A stretch of DNA of 64,000 bases from Terrimonas sp. (GTDB taxonomy: Bacteria > Bacteroidota > Bacteroidia > Chitinophagales > Chitinophagaceae): the NCBI RefSeq assembly GCF_003075435.1, contig NZ_QCZJ01000014.1, forward strand, positions 83,907 through 147,906, written 5' to 3'. Under the pieces are notes generated by a model, which was given only the letters and a program-made list of their open reading frames with translations, ran no database searches and was not told where the DNA came from. Position 1 is the stretch's first letter. Each line of letters opens with the position of its first letter. This document shows positions 18,856 to 26,276 of this stretch, piece by piece. The translations under genes were made by a program, and so were the position numbers.

Positions 18856-19214
18856 AATATGCAGGGAGTAAAATTGATTATTACAATTGAGATTACACAA
18901 AGTAAGATATACTAAGGCACATGCAAAATAATTTGGTCGGGAAGAAAAAAAAGTTCCGATGCCAAACTTTGTTAATGATTTGCAATCGATTGTTTACCCA
19001 AACAATAAGTTGCCTTTATTAGCAATATTGGTGCGTTTATCAAATACACAATCTACATGCCGGGCTTCATCTATCGTTCCTTTTGTACTTCGAATTACGC
19101 TTCCGTATTCAAGGCTATCTTCACCTGTAACCCTGACAGCAATTTGCTGGTCAAAATTTTCATTGAAAATGATAATGTACAGTTATATGACACATGTCCA
19201 TGTATTATTGCCTG
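18856..19214. other. 359-base stretch with a probable gene remnant
   Basis: Holds the minus-strand fragment at 18994-19182 described separately, and otherwise AT-rich sequence upstream of the DUF5009-type gene. No exact TAnnTTTG promoter box was found on the minus strand here. Confidence 0.5.
18994..19182 (-). pseudogene. Fragment of an unrecognised protein (C-terminal part)
   Basis: A 62-codon minus-strand frame bounded by stops at 19183-19185 and 18994-18996 has natural composition (NENFDQQIAVRVTGEDS, EARHVDCVFDKRTNIAN) but no usual start codon. It reads like the end of a secreted beta-rich protein whose front is lost. It lies just downstream of the hypothetical gene 19215-20153 on the same strand but is out of register with it. 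Family not recognised. Confidence 0.35.
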
Positions 19215-20153
19215 CTATTTACCCGCGTACTCTATTTTAATGGTGGCATTCTCCTGCAGGTTTGTTTTGGCAAACAACTCATAGTGATCATCACCGGAAA
19301 TTATACGCATAAAAGCGGTATTAGGGGGTATATTGCCCAGGTTCTCTGCTACCAGTATAAACTCATGTGTCCTTTTATCAGCACTTGCGGTAATGGTATA
19401 AACAATAGGTGTAGTTCCCAGTATCTTCTTATCAATTATTTTATTGCCATTGTGATATACAGATACAATGTCCGTATCTATCTCTCCATTATCAAACAAC
19501 ATTATTTTTATTTCGGGTGAAAACACTTTATATGTTGCTATAACAGTATTGGTACGGGCTAGCTGGTTTATTGTATCAATAACGGGTGGCACAACAGTTT
19601 TTGCAGTATCATTTTTCAGTATAGCATTAATATCTTTTGATACCTCCTTATCACCAAATGCGCCTGTAATTTTCTTCTGTACAGCAGCATCAAAACCAGA
19701 TAATAGTTTGTAGTATTTTGTTTCACCATCGCAAGTTTGCCCGCAATTAATATTGGTAAGCGTCAACAATATAGTATCTGCAGAAATACGGATCACCGAT
19801 GTTGAGTTACATGCCCTGCAATCCCACCATTGGCCATATGGCGGTTCTTTGGTATACAGTACCTGTCCATAATTAAATTTCAGTCCGCTGTTTTCATACA
19901 AACCTGTAAACGCGATATCCTGCCGCGTTCCTTTTCCATCTTTTACCTCACTAACCAGCTTGCCCATAAACCTGTTGCCCGCAACTTTATCTATATACAG
20001 TGTTCTAACATAATCAGTAGAATATAAACTGCCCGGAACAATACCTGTGCCCTTCCATACGCCAGACATCCAGGCGATATCCTGCGCATAACAATTGCAG
20101 CATATAAAAACCATTAATACACTACCAATAACTCTCCTTAAAAACAAAAACAT
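19215..20153 (-). CDS. Hypothetical secreted protein
   Basis: About 312 residues if started at the third Met (MFLFLRRVIGSVLM..., ATG near 20153); the frame is open to 20186. A signal peptide ends at CCNCYAQ. The first domain (about 30-150) has the WMSGVWKGTG and GLYENSGLKFNYGQ pattern of small lipocalin-like or DUF2147-like beta barrels, with paired cysteines DCRACNS and NCGQTC. The second domain (about 205-312) is beta-rich with ADKRTHEFILVAENLGNIPPN. I do not recognise the family. Divergent from the GATase gene at 20394. Confidence 0.6.
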   Translation of the reverse strand: MFLFLRRVIGSVLMVFICCNCYAQDIAWMSGVWKGTGIVPGSLYSTDYVRTLYIDKVAGNRFMGKLVSEVKDGKGTRQDIAFTGLYENSGLKFNYGQVLYTKEPPYGQWWDCRACNSTSVIRISADTILLTLTNINCGQTCDGETKYYKLLSGFDAAVQKKITGAFGDKEVSKDINAILKNDTAKTVVPPVIDTINQLARTNTVIATYKVFSPEIKIMLFDNGEIDTDIVSVYHNGNKIIDKKILGTTPIVYTITASADKRTHEFILVAENLGNIPPNTAFMRIISGDDHYELFAKTNLQENATIKIEYAGK

Positions 20154-20381
20154 AGAATTGAAAACAGGCATAATGCTATTCAGCATTTTACTTTCTTTAA
20201 AAAACTGATTAAAAGGTTTGAAGTATAACCGGTATGAAAGTTCTTCGAGGATTGGGGGCTAAAAATAGGAATTATATACAATCAGGCAATAAATATATTA
20301 AAGCAGCCCGCTCATCTATAACTTCCCTTGCTTTTCGGCAGGCTGGTGTATTTCAATAACCGCCCTAAAACCTAAAATCCT

Positions 20382-20389
20382 TATTTTTG
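20382..20389 (+). promoter_or_regulatory. Bacteroidota -7 box, near-leaderless, for the GATase gene
   Basis: TATTTTTG (exact TAnnTTTG) ends 4 bases before the ATG at 20394. Confidence 0.4.
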
Positions 20390-20393
20390 CGGG

Positions 20394-21242
20394 ATGAATC
20401 CGGAGGAAAAGAAGCCCATAAAAGTCGCGATATTGGATTTATATGAAGGCGTTCCAAACCAGGGAATGAGATGTATTCGCGAAATCCTGAACCAGTACGG
20501 AGAAGCTAATCACCTTGATCTTCAATGGGATGAGTTTGAAGTAAGACAGAAGCTGGAAATTCCTGAAGTTTCTGAATACGATATTTTTATATCCAGCGGT
20601 GGACCGGGAAGCCCACTTGACAGTGAAGGCAGCGAATGGGAAAAAAAATATTTTGACTGGCTGAATGCTTTACAAAACCGGAATGCCGACACCCTTAATC
20701 AACAAAAGAAATTTGCCTTTTTTATCTGCCATTCATTTCAGCTTATCTGCCGCTATTATAAGCTGGCTGTAGTCAGCAAACGAAAATCTACCTCCTTTGG
20801 CGTATTTCCGATGCACGTACTGGATGCAGGTATTAATGAAAATATTTTTGAAGGTTTGGATGATCCTTTTTACGCTGTAGACAGTCGTGATTACCAGGTA
20901 ACCTCACCAAATTACGCGCAGCTTGCTGCATTGCGTTCCAGCATACTATGCATTGAAAAAGAAAGACCTCATATACCACTTGAAAGAGCTATTATGGCTG
21001 TGCGGTTTAATGATTATATGGTAGGCACGCAGTTTCACCCCGAAGCTGATGCGATAGGGATGAGCATGTATCTTCAGCAGGACGACAAAAAGAAAAGCGT
21101 GATTGAAGCATATGGCGAAGCCAAATGGGCATCAATGATAGAACAGCTTAACGACCCTGATAAAATACTATGGACATACGCCCATGTACTGCCTAACTTT
21201 CTCAATCATTCCATAGAACATTTACAGGCGGTTGTATTATAA
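20394..21242 (+). CDS. Stand-alone class I glutamine amidotransferase-like protein
   Basis: A 282-residue protein with the class I glutaminase fold. The triad is visible: nucleophile Cys112 in FFICHSFQL, and His215/Glu217 in TQFHPEAD. SSGGPGSPLD (about 67-76) is the oxyanion strand. Class I domains release ammonia from glutamine for a partner synthetase. It is not fused to a synthetase, and the context lacks guaA, carA, trpG or pab genes. The C-terminal ~50 residues extend past the usual domain. The next gene, 30 bases downstream, is ATP-grasp-like, making a glutaminase-plus-ligase pair plausible. The Cys sits in CHS rather than the usual CxG, so ligand specificity is probably unusual. Confidence 0.8.
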   Translation: MNPEEKKPIKVAILDLYEGVPNQGMRCIREILNQYGEANHLDLQWDEFEVRQKLEIPEVSEYDIFISSGGPGSPLDSEGSEWEKKYFDWLNALQNRNADTLNQQKKFAFFICHSFQLICRYYKLAVVSKRKSTSFGVFPMHVLDAGINENIFEGLDDPFYAVDSRDYQVTSPNYAQLAALRSSILCIEKERPHIPLERAIMAVRFNDYMVGTQFHPEADAIGMSMYLQQDDKKKSVIEAYGEAKWASMIEQLNDPDKILWTYAHVLPNFLNHSIEHLQAVVL

Positions 21243-21272
21243 ATATCGCTACCTTTCTGTAAACATTTTTGG

Positions 21273-22466
21273 ATGGTAGCATCATTGCGCAAAGCGTTCA
21301 ACCAAAACTTTACCAGGGAACGTTACGAAGCATTTCTCGCTGATCTTACAAGCAAACATCCCGGCGCCATTGAATTCCGCGTAGCAGAAACGCCCATTTT
21401 TGCTGACAGGCATTTCACAAAAAAAATGACAGATGCCTGCGAAAGCATTGTTGATATTATTACAGGTACAGACTTTAAAAAGCTTACGGCGAGGGCAATT
21501 CCGCCCGGTGAAAACGTTGCGGCTGAAACGCCGCACAGCCACATGATCGCTTTTGATTTTGGCGTATGCATTAACGACAATGGGGAACTGGAACCACAGC
21601 TCATAGAAATGCAGGGCTTTCCTACCCTCTTTGGTTTCCAGGTATATTACCCTGAAGTATTGGAAAAGCATTTTGATATACCGGGAAACTACTCGCATTA
21701 TTTAAGCGGGTATAATAAAAACAGCTATGTAGCCATGCTGAGGAAGCTATTGCTTGGTGAGCATAATGTTGAAAATGTAATACTGCTTGAAATAAAACCA
21801 CACGAACAAAAAACGCGTATAGATTTTTACTGCACCCAGGATTACACAGGTGTAAAACCGGTTTGTCTCACTGAATTATTTGCCGAAGGCAACAACCTGT
21901 TTTATATGAATGAAGGAAAGAAAACTGCGGTAAAAAGAATTTACAACAGGGTGATTTTTGATGAACTGAAAAGCAGGAATGATCTTGGCAATATCATTGA
22001 CATCACCAAGCAATGGAACGTTGAATGGATACCTCATCCAAACTGGTTTTACCGTATCAGCAAGTTTACTTTACCTTTTATAAAAAACCCCTTTGTACCT
22101 GAAACCTTCTTTTTAAGCGATATAAAACAGATGCCGGCAGATTTGGAGAACTATGTATTAAAACCGCTCTTTTCATTTGCAGGCCAGGGTGTGGTGATTG
22201 ATGTAACACAGGGTGATATCAATAGTATAAAAGATCCAGAAAACTGGATACTGCAACGCAAGGTTAAGTATGCAGATGTTATTGAAACGCCTGATATTCC
22301 AGCCAAGGCAGAAATAAGAATAATGTATGTGTGGCCGGACAATGAAGCCCGCCCCCACCCTGCTATTAACCTTGCCCGCTTAAGTAAGGGCAAAATGATT
22401 GGCGTACGATATAATGCGGAAAAAGAATGGGTTGGCGGATCGGTATGCTATTTTGAAACTTATTAA
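21273..22466 (+). CDS. ATP-grasp-like protein paired with the glutamine amidotransferase
   Basis: A 397-residue cytosolic protein without signal or membrane segments. The C-terminal half resembles an ATP-grasp fold: VLKPLFSFAGQGVVIDV (Lys297, glycine loop), WILQRKVKYADVI, and a late acidic/basic block AEIRIMYVW...NLARLSKGKMIGVRYN. The N-terminal half (AIPPGENVAAETPHSHMIAFDFGVCI, PQLIEMQGFPTLFGFQ) is highly structured, but I do not recognise its domain. ATP-grasp enzymes join a carboxylate to an amine via acyl-phosphate. Being 30 bases behind a glutaminase gene suggests that ammonia is the nucleophile. The substrate is unknown. The start ATG at 21273 has no alternative nearby. Confidence 0.6.
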   Translation: MVASLRKAFNQNFTRERYEAFLADLTSKHPGAIEFRVAETPIFADRHFTKKMTDACESIVDIITGTDFKKLTARAIPPGENVAAETPHSHMIAFDFGVCINDNGELEPQLIEMQGFPTLFGFQVYYPEVLEKHFDIPGNYSHYLSGYNKNSYVAMLRKLLLGEHNVENVILLEIKPHEQKTRIDFYCTQDYTGVKPVCLTELFAEGNNLFYMNEGKKTAVKRIYNRVIFDELKSRNDLGNIIDITKQWNVEWIPHPNWFYRISKFTLPFIKNPFVPETFFLSDIKQMPADLENYVLKPLFSFAGQGVVIDVTQGDINSIKDPENWILQRKVKYADVIETPDIPAKAEIRIMYVWPDNEARPHPAINLARLSKGKMIGVRYNAEKEWVGGSVCYFETY

Positions 22467-22509
22467 CGTTATTTAACCTGTTCCATTATTAACCATATAT
22501 ACACAATCG

Positions 22510-22517
22510 TACATTTG
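22510..22517 (+). promoter_or_regulatory. Bacteroidota -7 box, near-leaderless, for the GLPGLI-type gene
   Basis: TACATTTG (exact TAnnTTTG) ends 2 bases before the ATG at 22520. If used, transcription would begin at or inside the start codon. Confidence 0.4.
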
Positions 22518-22519
22518 TT

Positions 22520-23410
22520 ATGAATAATAAACAAGCTATGAAGTGGGTTATACTTACAATCACCGGTGTTGTTGTTTCTGCTGCTCAGTTAGCAGCACAA
22601 CAAACCGCTACAAGCCTGATTGTAAAATCCAAAACAGAGATCACTTTTCCTGAAAACCCTAACCGTGGCGATGGCGATGGTTTTAACGGGCCATCGGGAA
22701 TGGAAAGTAAAAATACCACCTACTACAAGGGTGACTTTATAAAAACACTGAACCAGTCTGATTTTGGTAACAATATTGTCATCGTAGATAAAAAAAACAA
22801 AAAAACTACTACGCTTATAGAAGCGATGGGTAGAAAAACAGGATTTTATACAACAGAAGAAGACCAGGAGAAGATGCGGGAGGATGCACAAAAAAGAATG
22901 GATTCTCTCCGCCAGGCCAGAGGGGGGAATGACGACCAGCAAAGAAATTTTACACCTGCGGAACCTGAAATCGTATACACAAACGAAACAAAAAAAATAG
23001 CCGGTTACAATTGTAAAAAAGCAATCATCAAAACCAAAAGCAGGCAGGGAGAAGTATCTGAACTGCATGTTTGGTATACGCCCGATGTTCAAAGGCCGGA
23101 AGGCTATCCTGTTTCAGGTGCCAACACTGGCGGGGGCGGTTTTGCAAGAGGATTTTCCGGCGGCGGCCCGGGTGGTGGTGCATTTGGAGGATTATCAAAT
23201 CTTGAAAAAATTAATGGCTTTATTATGGGTTATAATATGAGCAGACCCAATGGTTTTAAAATGGAGACAGAAGTGACCAGCATTGAAGTAAACCCGGCTA
23301 TTGAGGACAAGGTTTTTGAAATTCCAAAGGGATATGATATTAAGCCAATGTCTGAAATGCAGCAATTTTTCAACAGGCGTTTTAATGGTGGTTCGCCTCC
23401 TTCACAATAA
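22520..23410 (+). CDS. Secreted GLPGLI/DUF4412-type protein
   Basis: A 296-residue protein with a signal peptide (about 1-26, ending AAQ). The central block IVYTNETKKIAGYNCKKAIIKT followed by ELHVWYTPDV is the signature of the GLPGLI and DUF4412 families, outer-envelope proteins of unknown function widespread in Bacteroidota. The typical GLPGLI motif position is occupied by a long Gly/Phe-rich insertion (about 200-228, GGGGFARGFSGGGPGGG), after which the fold resumes with NGFIMGYNMSRPNG. A charged segment with EDQEKMREDAQKRMDSLRQA (about 115-134) could be helical. Probably independent of the GATase pair, since it has its own -7 box. Confidence 0.7.
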   Translation: MNNKQAMKWVILTITGVVVSAAQLAAQQTATSLIVKSKTEITFPENPNRGDGDGFNGPSGMESKNTTYYKGDFIKTLNQSDFGNNIVIVDKKNKKTTTLIEAMGRKTGFYTTEEDQEKMREDAQKRMDSLRQARGGNDDQQRNFTPAEPEIVYTNETKKIAGYNCKKAIIKTKSRQGEVSELHVWYTPDVQRPEGYPVSGANTGGGGFARGFSGGGPGGGAFGGLSNLEKINGFIMGYNMSRPNGFKMETEVTSIEVNPAIEDKVFEIPKGYDIKPMSEMQQFFNRRFNGGSPPSQ

Positions 23411-23451
23411 ACAATAAAGAGCTTTGGATTTTGGGGCTATTAACATACAAC

Positions 23452-23474
23452 GGGGCTGCCTGCCAGGCAGCCCC
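23452..23474. terminator. Perfect GC-rich hairpin after the GLPGLI-type gene
   Basis: GGGGCTGCC (23452-23460) / GGCAGCCCC (23466-23474) with loop TGCCA, 41 bases after the stop. The following tract is AATTATTT, so termination is likely but weak. The same core CTGCCTGC-GCAGGCAG occurs at 31189. Confidence 0.6.
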
Positions 23475-23642
23475 AATTATTTAAAGCATGTATGAACAAA
23501 CTACACCTGTTTAAATACCGGAAATAATTTTACAGCCGCGTATAGCATAAGCTATCATTAATATTTTACCAGTATTTGTGAATATCAGTTAATCCTCTCC
23601 CTGCAAATAACCCTACTTTTATATTGTTCAAATCAATATAAT

Positions 23643-26057
23643 ATGAGGAGTGGAATTATTGGATTTGCTTTTGTACAAGCCGCAATTGTATCGCTGCCCG
23701 CAACAGCCCAGGTAAAGTTAAAAACAGATTATCCTATACAACCTGTAGCATTTACACAAGTGCAAATAACAGATAATTTTTGGGCGCCTAAAATAAAAGT
23801 AAATGCTGAGGTAACGATCCCCTACACATTGGATCAATGTAAAAAGCATGGGCGAATAGATAATTTTCTTGTTGCTGCAGGAAAGAAAAAAGCGGATAAA
23901 CTTTCCGAATTTACTTTTGATGATACGGATATTTACAAAGTAATTGAAGGCGCATCGTATAGTTTACAGGTAAGCAAAAACGATCAATTAGGAAAATACC
24001 TTGACACATTAATTGCTATTATTGCCGATGCCCAGGAACCGGATGGGTATCTCTATACTTTTCGCACAGCTAAAGTTACTAACCCGCATGAATGGATAGG
24101 AAGCAAACGCTGGGAAAAAGAAGAAGACCTGAGCCATGAATTATATAACTCCGGGCATTTGTTTGAAGCCGCTGTTGCACATTACCAGGCAACAGGCAAA
24201 AAGAACCTACTGAATATCGCTGTTAAAAATGCAGACCTGCTTGTTAAAATTTTTGGTTATGGTAAAGAAGAAAAATTTCCCGGTCACCAGATAGTTGAAA
24301 CAGGCTTAACCAAAATGTACAGGGTTACAGGCAAGCAGGAATATCTTGACCTCGCCAAATTCTTCCTTGATCTTCGCGGCACACCCGGGCATTTGAATCA
24401 CGAATATAGCCAGGCAGATAAAAAAGTAGTTGACCAGCATGAAGCGGTTGGTCATGCGGTGAGGGCCGCGTACATGTATACAGGCATGGCTGATGTGGCT
24501 GCATTAACAGGCAATACGGCATACTTACATGCTATTGATGATATATGGAATGATGTAACAGAGAAGAAAATTTATTTGACAGGCGGCATTGGCGCTACCG
24601 GTGCAGGAGAAGCTTTTGGAAAAGCCTACGACCTGCCGAATATGAGCGCTTATGCCGAAACCTGTGCCTCTATCGCCAATGTATACTGGAACAGCCGGAT
24701 GTTTTTACTGCATGGCGACGCGAAGTATATTGATGTAATGGAAAGAACCTTATACAATGGTTTACTTTCTGGTGTTTCATTAAGCGGCGACAGGTTCTTT
24801 TATCCTAATCCATTGGCTTCATTGGGACAGCACCAACGCAGCGCATGGTTTAGTTGCGCGTGTTGTATTTCTAATATGACCAGGTTTCTGCCTTCCATGC
24901 CGGGTTATGTATATGCGCAAAACAAAAATGAGCTGTTTGTAAATCTGTTTGTAGGTAGTAAATCTCAAATTAAATTACCGGCAGGTAGTATCACCATTAT
25001 TCAAAATACCAACTATCCCTGGGATGGCAAAAATGAGATAACTATTAATCCGGCATCAGCGAACACTGCATTTGCATTGCATATACGCATACCCGGCTGG
25101 GCATTGAACAAACCAGTACCCGGAGATCTGTATAGCACGGAACAAACACCGGACAATGTACAGTTGCTGCTAAATGACAAAACGGTACCAGTGAATATGC
25201 AAAAAGGATTTGCTGTATTAAACAGGAAATGGAAAAAGGGCGACAAGGTTACACTGATACTACCGATAACGGCTAAACGAATACTTGCAAATGATAAAGT
25301 TGACGCAGATAAGAACAGGTTTGCATTGCAACGCGGCCCACTGGTATATTGTCTTGAGGGTCCTGACAATAAGGATTCTGCCGTAATGAATATTGTAGTT
25401 AAAAAAGATGAAGTCATAACAGCTGTTTACAAACCGGAATTACTGAACGGGGTAACGGTATTGGAAATGAAAGGCAGCTCAACCAAACGCCAGTTAAACA
25501 GTGATGCATTATTGCACAGTGAACAAATGGTAACCGCTATTCCTTATTATGCATGGGCTAACCGCGGAGCGTCTGAAATGGAAGTATGGATACCTTATAA
25601 CGAATCAGCGGCAAGGCCTAAGCCAGCCCCAACCATTGCAAGCAAGAGCGCTATTACAGGTTCTGTTACCAACAAGCGCATGTTGCGGGCACTGAATGAT
25701 CAGTACGATCCACAGGATTCGCAGGATGCAAGCGCTTCTTACCTACATTGGTGGCCAAAGAAAAACAGTTCAGAATTTTTGCAGTACGATTTTGATAGCG
25801 TATATACCATTTCATCATCCAGCGTATATTGGTTTGATGACGCGCCTTTTGGCGGATGTCGTATTCCCGTATCCTGGAAATTGCTCTATAAGAAAGAGGG
25901 AGAATGGCTACCGGTAAGAAATACCTCGCCATACGAAATATCGAAGGATAAATACAACACGGTAAATTTTGAACCGGTTACCACTACAGCATTAAAACTC
26001 GAAATTCAACAGCCGGTTGAACATTCTACGGGAGTGCATGAATGGATGGTGAAGTAA
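23643..26057 (+). CDS. GH127-like beta-L-arabinofuranosidase (DUF1680)
   Basis: An 804-residue secreted glycoside hydrolase with an N-terminal signal (about 1-22, ending ATAQ). The (alpha/alpha)6 barrel region (about 40-450) carries the zinc-thiolate active site of the family: Glu339 and Cys341 in YAETCAS and Cys407-Cys408 in SCACCIS; in the characterised HypBA1 these are Glu338, Cys340, Cys417 and Cys418, with the second Cys of the pair as nucleophile. Beta-sandwich domains follow, and residues ~690-804 resemble a carbohydrate-binding F5/8-type module. The family removes beta-L-arabinofuranose, for instance from hydroxyproline-linked arabinans of plant glycoproteins. Divergent relative to the S9 and second DUF1680 gene. 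Confidence 0.88.
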   Translation: MRSGIIGFAFVQAAIVSLPATAQVKLKTDYPIQPVAFTQVQITDNFWAPKIKVNAEVTIPYTLDQCKKHGRIDNFLVAAGKKKADKLSEFTFDDTDIYKVIEGASYSLQVSKNDQLGKYLDTLIAIIADAQEPDGYLYTFRTAKVTNPHEWIGSKRWEKEEDLSHELYNSGHLFEAAVAHYQATGKKNLLNIAVKNADLLVKIFGYGKEEKFPGHQIVETGLTKMYRVTGKQEYLDLAKFFLDLRGTPGHLNHEYSQADKKVVDQHEAVGHAVRAAYMYTGMADVAALTGNTAYLHAIDDIWNDVTEKKIYLTGGIGATGAGEAFGKAYDLPNMSAYAETCASIANVYWNSRMFLLHGDAKYIDVMERTLYNGLLSGVSLSGDRFFYPNPLASLGQHQRSAWFSCACCISNMTRFLPSMPGYVYAQNKNELFVNLFVGSKSQIKLPAGSITIIQNTNYPWDGKNEITINPASANTAFALHIRIPGWALNKPVPGDLYSTEQTPDNVQLLLNDKTVPVNMQKGFAVLNRKWKKGDKVTLILPITAKRILANDKVDADKNRFALQRGPLVYCLEGPDNKDSAVMNIVVKKDEVITAVYKPELLNGVTVLEMKGSSTKRQLNSDALLHSEQMVTAIPYYAWANRGASEMEVWIPYNESAARPKPAPTIASKSAITGSVTNKRMLRALNDQYDPQDSQDASASYLHWWPKKNSSEFLQYDFDSVYTISSSSVYWFDDAPFGGCRIPVSWKLLYKKEGEWLPVRNTSPYEISKDKYNTVNFEPVTTTALKLEIQQPVEHSTGVHEWMVK

Positions 26058-26073
26058 AATACCCTCCCCCCGG

Positions 26074-26097
26074 CCCCTCTCCACGAGTGGACAGGGG
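26074..26097. repeat. REP-like hairpin CCCCTCTCCAC
   Basis: CCCCTCTCCAC (26074-26084) pairs with GTGGACAGGGG (26087-26097) with one mismatch. Preceded by a C-rich run. It lies between convergent genes and may act as a transcription barrier. Confidence 0.5.
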
Positions 26098-26241
26098 TAC
26101 CCAAATTCAAATCAGGTTGATGATTTGCGTGGGGGGGCGTTTGTAAATCTAAAAGTTTGACGAATATTTTAAACACTTGCCCTGTTATATTCAATAGCTG
26201 ATGCGGTAGTTATATAGTTTGGAATCATTCAACAGCACCGT

Positions 26242-26261
26242 CCTTCTCCGTGCGGAGAAGG
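26242..26261. repeat. Perfect hairpin CCTTCTCC/GGAGAAGG
   Basis: An 8-bp perfect stem with loop GTGC, 16 bases after the S9 gene stop (which reads leftwards). Same style as the hairpin at 26074; both look like members of a dispersed intergenic repeat. Confidence 0.5.
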
Positions 26262-26276
26262 TTAAGAGAATGAGGC

